A DNA stretch of 64,000 bases from the NCBI GenBank assembly GCA_030770535.1, contig JASVEC010000059.1, positions 1 through 64,000 of the forward strand, in the 5' to 3' direction. Every line of letters starts with the position of its first letter. Position 1 is the stretch's first letter. Below, piece after piece: positions 9,481 to 20,705 of this stretch. The position numbers and the translations under genes are program-made. Origin of the DNA: Batkoa obscura (taxonomy: Eukaryota; Entomophthoromycota; Entomophthoromycetes; Entomophthorales; Batkoaceae). A model generated the notes under the pieces. That model was given only the letters and a program-made list of their open reading frames with translations. It was not told where the DNA came from and searched no databases.

Positions 9481-11106
9481 TTATTGATTTTTTTTCAATA
9501 ATTTAACCGAAGTATTATTTCTATAAAACTTCAAAAATAGTTGATATAAAAGATAAAGGAATAGAGATAATATACTTGTGATTAGTAAAGTTAAAAACAA
9601 AATAATATCTAAATAATAATCTAACCAAATATTATCTTGTATTTGAGTTAAATGATTGTTATAACAATTACTATTTTTATTGCATAATTGAATTAAGTTT
9701 AAATGACTTTCTATTAAATTGGCACCATATTCTTCCATGCCAATTCTATTTTTAATAATTTGATTAATTTTTAATAAATTATTTTTAATATTATTATCAT
9801 TTAATAACTGCTTCATCATCCCTAATACTTCTTCTATTGAATTTATATGAATATCAAAACTATTACCAACATTTAAATATTGAACTTTTTGAGAACTACG
9901 TGGTTGATCTGCAAAGAAAGGATGACATAATAATGGAACATTAGAATTCAAAGCTTCAAAAGTAGATTCTAATCCACAATGAGATAAAAATAATTTTAGA
10001 TTATTATGTTTTAATATAGATTGTTGTGGTGCCCAATTTAATATTCTAATATTAGGATGTTGATTATTAATTAATTGATTTATAGTATAATTGAAATTAG
10101 GTAAGTTGAAGTTGAAGTTAAGTTTAGTACGACCTAATCCGATTATTATACTATTATAAACATTTTGATTTAAACCTTCTATTAATAATGTTAGAAATTT
10201 ATTCATTATAATATTACCAAGGTTTAAATTTGAGCCAAATGCAATATAAATTACTTTCTCATGTTGATTTAAAAACATCTCCAATTCCTCTGATAATAAT
10301 GAATAATTTTTATTAAATATAGGTCCAATCATATGAAAATTAGGTAATGTTGGCAATATTGGCTCGTAAGGGAAAAAAGTATTAGCAATAGCTAAATCTT
10401 TGTCCCAATCACCTAAAGGATTGTTACTTTTTGGAGCCTTGAATTTCACTCTTAATTCTTTCATTTTATTAACTAAAGGCAATAAATAATAATTTTCTTT
10501 AATCTTCAAATAAATAATATCATGTAATCTTTCAAAAAAACTACACTCACTTAAATATAACTTATTGACACCAAATGAATTACTAATAACACCCTTACTT
10601 TGTAAACCATACATATCCGCATGTTGAAATGTATTGATTATTGGAATATTTGTCATTTTTCCAACGTCTCTACAAACGGGTGAAAAGAAATCACATAATA
10701 AAACATCAGGTTCCAGCTCTTTAACAATCTGTAAAAAGGACTCAAAAGAATCTTCATAGATAGCGGGTAACATTTCACTTATCAATGTAGTAATGATTCG
10801 AAATTTATCCACTTTTTGATTAAATCCACCAATTCTTTCTACTGCTAAGGGGATATTCCATTTATCATTAAATACACTACCACTTTGGAAATAAGTGAAA
10901 TTATAGCCAGAAATAAACGCTTCATTTTCTTTCGGGGCTACATAATAAATCCTATGTCCACGGAGCTTTAATTGGAAGGCTATTTCTAATACCGATTTTA
11001 TGTGACTCTTTCCGCCCATTCCACTGTTAAGTAGGATCTTAAAACTATGAATGGGGTTGAATAAAGTTGACAGGAGATAAAGTAGGAGTGGTAAAATTAG
11101 CAACAT
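9481..11106 (-). CDS. UDP-glycosyltransferase, ER membrane type (GT1 family)
   Basis: Transfers sugar from a UDP-sugar to a small acceptor; acceptor unknown. A single exon of 541 residues, as expected for the animal-like membrane UGTs. It has an N-terminal signal peptide (about residues 1-22), a variable acceptor domain, and the UGT signature in the donor domain: LNWAPQQSILKH, then LFLSHCGLESTFEAL, VPLLCHPFFADQPRSS. Near the C-terminus is one hydrophobic span (YLDIILFLTLLITSILSLFL), and the protein ends KKNQ, a KKxx dilysine ER-retrieval signal. The inferred topology is a lumenal catalytic domain with a short cytosolic tail. It is convergent with BBP, with about 240 bp between the stops. Confidence 0.9.
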   Translation of the reverse strand: MLLILPLLLYLLSTLFNPIHSFKILLNSGMGGKSHIKSVLEIAFQLKLRGHRIYYVAPKENEAFISGYNFTYFQSGSVFNDKWNIPLAVERIGGFNQKVDKFRIITTLISEMLPAIYEDSFESFLQIVKELEPDVLLCDFFSPVCRDVGKMTNIPIINTFQHADMYGLQSKGVISNSFGVNKLYLSECSFFERLHDIIYLKIKENYYLLPLVNKMKELRVKFKAPKSNNPLGDWDKDLAIANTFFPYEPILPTLPNFHMIGPIFNKNYSLLSEELEMFLNQHEKVIYIAFGSNLNLGNIIMNKFLTLLIEGLNQNVYNSIIIGLGRTKLNFNFNLPNFNYTINQLINNQHPNIRILNWAPQQSILKHNNLKLFLSHCGLESTFEALNSNVPLLCHPFFADQPRSSQKVQYLNVGNSFDIHINSIEEVLGMMKQLLNDNNIKNNLLKINQIIKNRIGMEEYGANLIESHLNLIQLCNKNSNCYNNHLTQIQDNIWLDYYLDIILFLTLLITSILSLFLYLLYQLFLKFYRNNTSVKLLKKNQ

Positions 11107-12882
11107 TTTTTAATTTTAAAAATAAAGATTTAACATTTGATTTCACTTTCTGTCTATTTTATATATATATTTTTTAACAGGTTATTTTATGATAATTTAT
11201 ATTGTATCATCTCGCTTACCTTCTTTTTCATATTTTTATAGGATTATTATTACTTCATTTTGGCCTTCTTTTTTGTTAATTTTGTATTTTTGTTATGGAA
11301 TAAATAAATTCCATGTTAGATAAGGGATGTCACTAATTGAGTAAGTTCAGATTATTAATTAAATTTGATTTTATTATTATTAAAAGAGTATAATTGATCA
11401 ATTTAAGCTAGTCCTTGATTATTATAACAGTGATTCGAAGATAATAATAATAATAATCTATAAATCAAAGTATTATTGTAGAAATAACTGATAAATAATT
11501 TGTAATATTTCAATCAAGTATTAATAAAATGGAATAAAGAATCGATTGATGACAATATCAAATATATAAAAGCAGATTAATAAATGTATTAAAAAAAGTA
11601 TTTACTATAAAAGGTATTATAAATAATAATCTGGTTTTTAAAAAGCTAGATATAACTTGATGATTTATTAATAGTTTTCCAATTATAGTAATTTTTTAAT
11701 ATAAATTTAGCAATAAATGCTAGTTATTTTTTAATAAAAGACAATAATATGACATAGATCTGATATTAGATATATGATGAATAAAAGTATAGGATCAAGC
11801 ATTAAACAAGTTAATAAATCAATAAAAAATAGAGAACATTTTAATCTGAATTTTATATTTGCTTATAGTACTTTATTTACATTATTTTTTCTATTAAAGA
11901 ACTTAATAGCCTTGCTTAGCATTTAAAAATTTAATTTATTACTAGAAATAGTTATTTCTACAGCTTTAAAAAAATGTTAAGCTTATGATAAGTTAATTTT
12001 TATATTATAGTTTGGAAATACTACTATTAGTATCAATTTTTTTTAAATAAATGATATAAATATAAACAAAAATTATTACAAATCTTTAAATATGAGGATG
12101 TTTTTTTTGATTTCATTACTTTTCCATTTTTAAGCGTCATTTGAGCGGAAAGATTGTTAGTAAAAACCTTGAAAAAATACATCCACATATCATGACAAAA
12201 AATATGAATAAATATGCAAAGTAATAATTAATCCTTTTATGTAATAAACTATATTAAATTTAGCAATAACATCCAGTATTAGTTTAGTAGCAATTTCAAA
12301 TTGTTTGAGCTATCAGTTATAATATATCTAAACGGATTCCCATGGTCTTTGGTAACAAAGGAAGATAGTAAATCAAATAGTTTCAAGCATTGTGGGTGAA
12401 ATTATACGCACATTCACTAATTATGTATTATAATTTGGCTAATACTGAATTAAAGTAGTCAAAACATAGCCTAAATTTACGTCTACATAATGCTTTATAA
12501 AATAATAGTATTCTTTTTGAATAAATAGTCAATAATGTTCATCTGAATCTATCGACGACCCTTTCCTCTTTTTTATGAGAACTATAAAGTCATAAGAGTC
12601 TAATAAAAGTAGAGTTTATTTATAGTTCAAACCAATGTTAGCTTTTTGTAGTATAATATCAAATTTATATCGAAAAAACGATAAACAGTCACCATAGTTG
12701 ATATCTATTTAAAACATATAGCATAGAATACGACATTAACATCATTTTATTCTTAATAACCTGCATTTTAAAATAGACCCTATCACCACGAACCAATGAA
12801 ATTAAAGTTTACTTTCAAAAACGTAGTAATTAAATTAAAAATAATTCAAAAATTAGACCAAATACTTTATCAAAAGAAAGAG
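11107..12882. other. Divergent intergenic region with one MITE
   Basis: Separates the divergently transcribed UGT and SH3BGR-like genes. No coding region seen apart from promoter sequence. MITE-A copy 3 lies at 12089-12192. Confidence 0.55.
12089..12192 (-). mobile_element. MITE-A copy 3
   Basis: Begins TATGAGGATGTTTTTTTTGA, has core TTTGAGCGGAAAGATTGTTAG and ends AATACATCCACATAT. Well preserved, with one substitution in each GGGG/CCCC tip. Confidence 0.9.
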
Positions 12883-13921
12883 ATGAGTGACAACACCGCT
12901 AATGTTAAAGAAGAATTAAAGCAAACTCATGAAGAACCAAGTTTGGGTAAGAGCACATATCTCAATAAAAATACATAAAGCTAATTCATTTATTATTTTC
13001 ATTCAAAGTTAAAGAAGAATCTGAAAAAAAGCAAGTAATTTTCTATTTTAATCTATTAGTTTTATTATTAAATTAACTCACTTTTTAAAAGGACGTAACT
13101 GAAGTTCTAGACCAAGAGGTAAGATATTATTTGGCTTTAATTAAGAAGCTTATACAACTTTTTAAATAAAGGTAGCGGAAAAAGTATTAGGTGAAAAAGG
13201 AGAGTTAAAAATTGATGAAGTTGAAGCAAAAGAAGGCTTAAAAACTGATGATAAGGTAGAAGAAAAGAAAGATTTAAAAAGAGAAGAAAAAGTAGAAGAA
13301 AAAGTAGAAGAAAAAGAAATATTAAAAGAAGAAAATAAACCTGAAGAAAAGACTGAAGTAAAAGAAAGTTCAAAACCAGAAGAAAAGAAAGCATCAACAA
13401 GTTTAGAAGATGATTTTGAAGCTTTAGGGTTAACTGAAAAAGAAGCATTAGAGTTATTAAAAGAAGAGAATGAAGCTAAAAATAATAATAAAAAAGAAGT
13501 TAAAATCCAATTATATGGCTCTTCAGTATCAGGGAATATGAAGGTGAATTCCTTTTTTAATCATTCTATTTAATGATAATTAAAGAATTATTTGTATTTT
13601 TAAAATTAGATCAAAAAAGCGCAAAATAAAATGATTGATACTTTAGATAGATTTAAAATTCCATATGAATTTATGGATTTAGCAGCGGATGATGAAGCTA
13701 AATTATACATTCGTCGTAAAAACCCAAGTTCTACTAATATTCCGCAACTTTACATTAATGGGGAATTTAAAATGGTAAAATATTTTTTTAATTATTTGAT
13801 TTTTAGATGGATTTAGTGTTGATGATTAATGACTTTGATTTCATAGGAATATGATGAATTTGAAGAATTATTAGAATATGATGAACTGTTTGATGTACTT
13901 GGTGTTGAGCCTGATTTTTAA
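12883..13921 (+). CDS. SH3BGR-family (glutaredoxin-fold) protein with Lys/Glu-rich N-terminus
   Basis: A thioredoxin/glutaredoxin-fold protein that lacks the CxxC redox centre; the family acts as an adaptor, not a reductase. Six exons: 12883-12946, 13009-13034, 13092-13118, 13172-13543, 13610-13774, 13847-13921, all joining in frame. The first ~160 residues are a charged, repetitive KEE/EEK region, probably disordered or coiled. The C-terminal ~95 residues form the SH3BGR domain: KIQLYGSSVSGNMKIKKAQ, then FKIPYEFMDLAADDEAKLY, IPQLYINGEF, EYDEFEELLEYDEL and LGVEP. An in-frame upstream ATG exists at 12796, but 12883 (MSDNTAN) is the likelier start because the extra 29 residues look like non-coding sequence. 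Three consecutive exons of only 26, 27 and 64 nt are unusual for this region. Confidence 0.85.
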
Positions 13922-14044
13922 GGCGTATCCATCTCTTTTATCTCTCATTTTGAAGGTTTTTTATTTTAAATAAATTAACTTGAATTTCTATTTTATTTTT
14001 AATCATTTTTTATTTTCGTCATTCTTAAATTTTTAAAAATAATA

Positions 14045-15824
14045 ATGAAATTTAACTCAATACTATACCAACAGATAACAAGTAACATAAGGGCATCCCA
14101 ACGACGAGTAGTAGTAACAGGTATGGGGATAGTGAGTCCTTTAGGAGTTGGAAAGAGTAGCTTTAAAAACCTAATCAACTCTGAAAGCGGAATAAGTTCT
14201 TATACTCCAGAATATGATTTTCCTTCTAAAGTAGCTGCAAGGGTACCAACTTCTGAATATAATCCCTACAGTTATGAGCCTTTTGTACCGTTAGATTATA
14301 TGACTAAAGGGGTAAATTCATTATTGATTTATTTAGATGAGGTTTTAATGAACTTTGTTTTTTTTAATAAAATAGGATTTAAGATCCATGCCTTTGTTTA
14401 TACAATATGCTATAGCTACTGCTACAATGGCATTAAAAGATGCAGGATTAGATAAATTGACTGAAGATCAAAAAGAAAGAATGGTAAGTTTAATTCATTT
14501 CATTATAACTAAACAAGTAAATAAATAATAATTCTCAAAAAAATAGGGTGTTTGTTTCGGTTCTGGAATCGGTAGTTTATTAGATACTGGAAATGTATGG
14601 GATAATTTAAAGCAAAATGTAATTACATAAATTAACTATAAATAATAATAATAATAATAATTTATGATATATTAGAAATATAGCAAAATTACTCCATTTT
14701 ATGTCCCAAGGATATTAACCAATATGGCTGCTGGTCATATATCAATCCGATTTGGTTTACAAGTAATTACAAAACAGAAATTTAAAATCACCATTCATCA
14801 AAATCTTAATAGGGACCAAACCATAGTGTATCTACCGCATGTACTACAGGGGCACATTCTCTAGGTGATGCATTTCGCTTTATACAATATGGGGATGCAG
14901 ATATTATGGTAGCAGGTGGTACTGAAGCCAGTATTCATGAATTATCATTAGCTGGATTTTCAAGGTAAATTATCATTCACCCCAAATATTTATTTTAAAA
15001 TAGTAATTTCCCTTTTCTCTTTTTCCTTCTCATTTAGAGCCAAATCTTTATCAACAAAATACAATGCTTCTCCAAAAGAATCCAGTCGCCCCTTTGATAG
15101 TAATCGAGATGGATTTGTCATAGGTGAAGGTGCTGGTGCTGTTATATTAGAAGAATTAACCCATGCAAAAGCAAGGGGTGCTACTATTTATGCTGAATTA
15201 AAAGGGTATGGATTATCAGGGGATGCCTATCATATGACAGCACCTCATGAATCGGGTAGGGGTGCTATTAAAGCAATGAAAAGAGCTTTAGAAACGGGAG
15301 GTGTTGAAGCAGCACAAGTGGATTATATTAATGCTCATGCAACATCGACGGAGAAAGGTAAATGTTTTTTTATAGAGTTAAAGTGAGTGAAAGAGTTGTT
15401 AACTTATTTGTTGTTAGGTGATGCTATTGAAAATTTTGCTATTAAACAAGTGTTTCAAGATAGTTTGGATAAATTGGCTGTTTCTTCTAATAAAGGAGCT
15501 ATTGGTCATTTATTAGGTGCGGCTGGAGCAGTGGAAGCTATATTTACTATATTATCAATTTATGAAGTAAGTTTATTTGTACTTTATTTATCTTCCATTT
15601 CTGTTATTTATTTTTTGAATAATTGTATATTTATTTATTTGTTATTATAGAGTATATTACCACCAACGTTAAATTTACATAATCCAGGAGAACCAAATGA
15701 GGATTTTAATTTAAATTATGTACCTTTAATAGCACAAAAAAATGTGAATTTAAAAATAGCATTAAGTAATTCTTTTGGCTTTGGCGGCACTAATGCTTCG
15801 TTGTGTTTTTCAAAATTTGAATAA
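14045..15824 (+). CDS. CEM1: Mitochondrial 3-oxoacyl-[acyl-carrier-protein] synthase (KAS II type)
   Basis: The condensing enzyme of mitochondrial type II fatty-acid synthesis, which extends acyl-ACP with malonyl-ACP; this pathway supplies octanoate for lipoate. The N-terminus ([21 protein letters not shown]) looks like a mitochondrial targeting peptide before the enzyme start [13 protein letters not shown]. Catalytic landmarks: Cys in [15 protein letters not shown] (near 14840-14860), the first His in [11 protein letters not shown] (split by the intron near 15360-15418), the second His in [17 protein letters not shown], and the GFGGTNAS loop at the end. Seven introns can be placed, at about 14312, 14484, 14620, 14763, 14966, 15359 and 15566. 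The order and spacing match CEM1/OXSM. No break seen. Confidence 0.92.
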
Positions 15825-15893
15825 TATTAAAATAAAATAATCTTAAGTTTAAATAGAATACTATTGTTATATTACAATAGTATAATATATAAC

Positions 15894-15919
15894 AGAATAG
15901 AATAGAATAGAATAGAATT
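15894..15919. repeat. (AATAG)n short tandem repeat
   Basis: About five AGAAT/AATAG units between the convergent KAS gene and the unrecognised minus-strand gene. Confidence 0.85.
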
Positions 15920-15938
15920 TATTTAAATCAATCATTAA

Positions 15939-17551
15939 TTATATTAATTTATTGATTTCATTAATAAACATCCTCCACTTTTCAATTACCTTCATTATTA
16001 AATTATATCCAGGATATTCAATATCGTCTTTTAATTGATAAAAATCATATCGATATGTTAGATCTTGTTTACTACAATGGAACCAATATATATGACTTGA
16101 ATTACATCCTAAACATATTTCCTATTTAAAATATTAATATTGATTTATTATTACTATCATAATATGAATATAATATTATATAATACTTACTCTTGGCTCA
16201 ACAATATTATCTATATAAGTAGCTAATTCCAATTGAACTAAATTTAATAATAGTTTTTTTCTAATACACTTAATTTTAACTAATTCATTTAATTGAATTG
16301 GTTGATTTTGATTATTTGTGTTTATTAATTTTTTAATTATTGGACATAATATTAAATTAAATGCATTTTCGTTATTTATATTTAATTGATCTCCTAATAA
16401 AAAATATTGTTCATATTTACTAATTATTAATTAATTAATATAACAATTATATTATTATACGACTATTGTTAGTATTACCTATGATATTCTGATGCATAAA
16501 TAAATAAATCTCCATTATCTTTTTTTGAAAAATCAAATGTTCGAATAAATTGACGTATTTTTTTACTAGATGATTTAGATAAAAATAACATTTGATTTTC
16601 TAATTTATCCTCTATTAATGTACCAAGTCGATTACTTCTATCTTTCATCTTATTTAAATTAAATAAATTCTCTTTACGTTGGAGTTCATTATCTAAGTCG
16701 AATAAATCTAACGTAATATCAATATTTTAAATAAAATAAAATGGAGCCTCTATGTTTACCTTCTGTTTTTTTACTACTTTTATCACTTTTATCACTTTTA
16801 TCACTTTTATCACTTTTATCGCTTTTATTTGAACCATAGTCACTAACATTATTATTTAATTACTATCAAACACAAAAATAAACAAATCTTACCTATCTTT
16901 TTTCACACTGATTTCTTTCTCGTTAAATATCAAATTATTTTCATCTAGTTCCAAATCATCTTCATCAACTTCCAAATTATCTGACGTCTCGGAATGATAC
17001 CAATCTTTGTTTTCTTCCTTAACTCTTTTGAAGCATTAAGTTAAAATATTATTTTTTATATATCCATTATTCTCTCTTACTTTAATTTCCTTAAATGATT
17101 TTCAATTGTGTTGACTAATTTATTACTATTATTATTCTTAAATGGTTGTTTATATTGATTACTATAAATAAGTTTAACTTGTAATTCTAAAATAGATATA
17201 GTTTAAACTTACAATTCATTATATGAATGATCTTCTTGATTCCTAAAACCAATACTAAACATCATCCAGAATAAAACAAATTTAAGCTTACGTCATTATC
17301 AACTTATCCTCTCCCTCTTTCTTCCCCTTCTCTTGTTTCTCTTCCTTCTCTTCCTTCTCTTCCCTCTCCTTCATCTCTTCTTTCATCTCTTCATGTAAAT
17401 AACACTTCCATCTCCTCGGTAGATAAGGCACTCTATCAATTTCAATCACCATTTTAACCTCACATTCTTTATCATCACAAAATTTAATTAAAGTGTCTTG
17501 TTTTTTTTTTAATCCTAAAAAGATTGTATTCTCATCTATGCCATCCTCCAT
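15939..17551 (-). CDS. Unrecognised multi-exon protein (acidic/Lys-rich, C-terminal Cys/His cluster)
   Basis: Coding from ATG 17549-17551 to a stop at 15939-15941. The first exon (to ~17292) gives a segment with CDDKECEVKMVIEIDRVPYL and a long KEEKEEKQEKG charged run. Later exons give an acidic block, an SDK tandem run (about 16785-16825), a conserved-looking part (QFIRTFDFSKKDNGDLFIYA), an intron at 16420-16478, then KYEQYFLLGDQLN and a last exon with EICLGCNSSHIYWFHCSKQD, which could bind zinc. Short AT-rich introns separate the exons. The joins around 17160-17300 do not resolve cleanly by eye, so one exon may be misplaced. I recognise no family; protein-like blocks and plausible splice sites support it as a gene. 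Confidence 0.5.
16785..16825. repeat. Tandem 9-bp coding repeat (Ser-Asp-Lys run)
   Basis: The plus strand repeats CTTTTATCA five times. On the minus strand it encodes consecutive Ser-Asp-Lys units inside the unrecognised gene, a typical low-complexity expansion. Confidence 0.8.
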
Positions 17552-18786
17552 TATTCCCGGGTTGCGGAGTTCTTTTTGCTTTAATAAATAAAATTGAAGT
17601 AGTAAATCGGATTCTAGTTTATTAAATGCTTGATGTGATATTTAAAAATGCATTTAATGATTAAAAATTCTAATTTTATTGGTTGATTTCTATAGTATAG
17701 AAGTGTAGGTAACAAATAGGATGTCTTTCATTCTTATTATTGGATTTGAAAGGATTTGAATATATAATAGTATATTAAGTTTATAATAGTATATTAAGTT
17801 TATAATAGAAACTTTAAACCTTATCTTATTTTATCTCATTTTATTCGGTTTTATTTTATTTTATTTTATTTTATTTTATTAGTATAATAATAGTATATTT
17901 AGATTTTCATTTCAAGCTAATTTGTATGTTTGTGAAATTGACAATATTTATGAGGAAGTGTCATAACATAAACCTTTTTTTAACCATATATCCTGTAAAA
18001 ATTTAACTACTAAGTTTACATTTGAACACCAATTAATTTATGAGCGTGTAAATAAAAAAGTTAATATGAGAAATTAAGTTGTGCATAGATTTAATTTGCA
18101 GGGACAAAGACAAAGACCCACCTTTGTAAGTTTATCAAAGCATTAAATTAGATTAAAATATAAAACTTTTTTACTAATAAACTTGGCGTTTACTGCTTTA
18201 AAACCTTCAAAAAAGTATATGGGGATGTACTTTTTTAGGGATTTTACTAGCAGTTTTTCCACTCAAATCAATGCTAAAAAATGGAAAAAGTAATGAAACC
18301 AAAAAAACATCACCATATTGATTTATTTTATTAAAAATCTATCTTGATAAATGCTAATAGTTCGACTATTTTTATTGTCATAAGATCATCATTCCTTGAA
18401 TTATTTTAACAATCAAGATAAATAGAAAGATTAATTAATTCTATTTTATATTTTAATTTTACCATTTTTCAATCAATTAGAATATTAATTTGTTTCAAGT
18501 AAAAATGCTTCAACAATTTATTAACAATATAAGATGAAAATACTAGAAATAAAGCGGATAAATAGTAGTAATATATCTGACTTAATACATCTTAATAGAA
18601 CATATCATTTTGTTTAGAAATAAAAAGAATAATAGAATTGATGTCAAATCAAAATCAATTTTATCAATAATTAGTAATTCTCTAATAATAGCTTAAACTC
18701 AATTTACTAAAAGATATAAATACAAGTTGAATTTGTCATCATTATTTATTTTTAAAATTCAATAAAATTTAAAATAACTCTTTCTT
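17552..18786. other. Divergent intergenic region
   Basis: No gene seen. It contains a (TTTTA)n tract near 17850-17880 and MITE-A copy 4 at 18215-18319. The last ~150 bp are the presumed promoter of the LRR gene. Confidence 0.55.
18215..18319 (+). mobile_element. MITE-A copy 4
   Basis: Left tip TATATGGGGATGTACTTTTT is intact. The core CCACTCAAATCAATGC carries an internal change, and the right end reads GAAACCAAAAAAACATCACCATAT. Confidence 0.9.
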
Positions 18787-20337
18787 ATGAATTCCATGTT
18801 CAATTTAATCAAACTAAACACTACTTCAGTTAAAGATAAAGCTCATCTAATATCAGTCTCTATCAAAGAAGGTAATTTATACCCTCTGCAACCTAATGAT
18901 ATATTAGAATTAAATCAACTCAATATAAATTCAATATCAACTATACCAAATCAATTGACATTAAACTGTAGTTTAACTTCATCAATAAGTAAAGTGTTAA
19001 TCTTAATTATTAAGAGTAAAAGAATTAAGTTAACAGAATTGACATTAAATAAAGTAAATATCAATTTCGAGTTTATTAAAGAATTATTTACAGTTATTGG
19101 AAAGTCTGAGTATCTGAAGAAATTGACGTTGACACATTGTAAATTGAATGGAAAACTGATCAAAGTATTTTTGACAGCTATAAGTAAGAATGAGAAGATA
19201 AAACTAAATACATTAATATTTAAAAAGTGTGAATTTAGTTATAAAGCATGTAAAGTATTCTCAAAATGCTATCCTAAGGATATAAGTTTTCAATTAAATT
19301 ATCTCAGTTTAATAGAATGTTCATTTAATACCGATGGCTTTCAATTGATCACCGAGTTATTCAAATTTAATACATCAATTGTTGAATTAGACTTATCTTA
19401 TTGTCTAATTGGCTTAGAAGGTATAAGAGTATTAATAAATTCAATAGAAAACAACAGCACCCTCACTAGCTTAAACTTAGAAGGCAATAAGATAGATATA
19501 CAAAGCTATTTGTTACTTTTAATTTATTTACAGAATAGTAATAATCAACTGGAAAATTTGAATTTAAATGATAATTTATTAAGTGACACAGGAGTCAGAG
19601 TATTGTTTAATAGTTTACATAACAATAATAAGTTAAAGTTTTTAACATTGAAAAATAATGGGATAACAAATGCAGCTTGTGAGGAATTGAAATTAATGTT
19701 GTCTGTTAATACTAAATTATTAAGCCTAGATTTAGCATTTAATTCGATAGGTATTGAAGGTGGAAAGTTAATTTCTGAAGGTTTGAAACAAAATACTGGT
19801 TTACAACAATTAATAATTCATCATAATAATTTATCAAAATTAGGTGTTAATTATATATTAAGACAAAGCATCACACAGTCAACCCTCCAATCTATTGATT
19901 TAACTAATAACAAAGTCAATGAAAGCGAGCTTTATTATAATTTAATACCTTATTTAAAACATAATTATCAACTAAAAACATTAATTATTGAATATAATTT
20001 TCCCCATTGGGAAGAATTATATAATCAAATTCAATTTTATTTAACAAGAAATTTTATATTTTATAATGAAAAAACTATGGCTGCAGTTAATGTATTGTTT
20101 GGTACGAGATTATTTTGTTATAAAGGCATAAAGGGAAGACAGTTTTCGAACGAAGTGTTGGAGTTCATTGCAATGGGATTTGATAGGAACAATCTGTTAA
20201 GTAGGAAAGAAGCAAAGAGGATTTTATTATTTGGTAAGGACAATAACAGTTTAAAATTAAGGTTGACAAAACTGGAATATTTAAAATTAATCTTTGGTGA
20301 GAATTTTTGTTTATTTCCTGTAAGCTATAATAATTAA
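18787..20337 (+). CDS. Leucine-rich-repeat protein, ribonuclease-inhibitor type (516 aa)
   Basis: An intronless cytosolic-looking protein with about ten consecutive RI/NOD-type LRRs of ~28 residues between roughly residues 80 and 410. The clearest units contain IVELDLSYCLIGLEGIRVL, LTSLNLEGNKID, LENLNLNDNLLSDTGVRVLF, LLSLDLAFNSIGIEGGKLI and LQSIDLTNNKVNESELYYNL. There is no signal peptide, membrane span, NACHT or kinase domain. The ~100-residue C-terminal part has no recognised domain (it includes GFDRNNLLSRKEAKRILLFG). The family usually mediates protein binding; partner unknown. RanGAP (Rna1) has a similar repeat type but also an acidic tail and a catalytic Arg context that I do not see. 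Confidence 0.8.
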   Translation: MNSMFNLIKLNTTSVKDKAHLISVSIKEGNLYPLQPNDILELNQLNINSISTIPNQLTLNCSLTSSISKVLILIIKSKRIKLTELTLNKVNINFEFIKELFTVIGKSEYLKKLTLTHCKLNGKLIKVFLTAISKNEKIKLNTLIFKKCEFSYKACKVFSKCYPKDISFQLNYLSLIECSFNTDGFQLITELFKFNTSIVELDLSYCLIGLEGIRVLINSIENNSTLTSLNLEGNKIDIQSYLLLLIYLQNSNNQLENLNLNDNLLSDTGVRVLFNSLHNNNKLKFLTLKNNGITNAACEELKLMLSVNTKLLSLDLAFNSIGIEGGKLISEGLKQNTGLQQLIIHHNNLSKLGVNYILRQSITQSTLQSIDLTNNKVNESELYYNLIPYLKHNYQLKTLIIEYNFPHWEELYNQIQFYLTRNFIFYNEKTMAAVNVLFGTRLFCYKGIKGRQFSNEVLEFIAMGFDRNNLLSRKEAKRILLFGKDNNSLKLRLTKLEYLKLIFGENFCLFPVSYNN

Positions 20338-20705
20338 TAGAATGAAATTAATAACTTATTTGTTCTTGTTGTTAATAAAAATATTTGTAGTTAAATAAAT
20401 TTTGTGTGTCTTTTTTGATTTTAACGTTATTTTAGATAGTTATTTGAATTTCTAGTGTTTTTAAATTTCAAAATCTAAATATAGAAATTAAGCTAAATGA
20501 ATAGTGATTTTGTTGGTAAAACTTAAAATTAAGCTGAAAAATTGAAAAGTTCTATAGTTGACAGTTAAAAAAGGAAAAAACAACAAAAGAATCGGAAATT
20601 AAAAAGAGATAAAAATATTAACATTCACTTTTACATCCATTAACTTAATATAATAAATCACTTTTTCTTCCTTATTCTTCAATATTTTAATATTTCGTTG
20701 CTCTC

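Noticed and set aside
13137-13448. Leu-rich minus-strand frame
   Set aside because: Antisense shadow of the Lys/Glu-rich exon of the SH3BGR-like gene.
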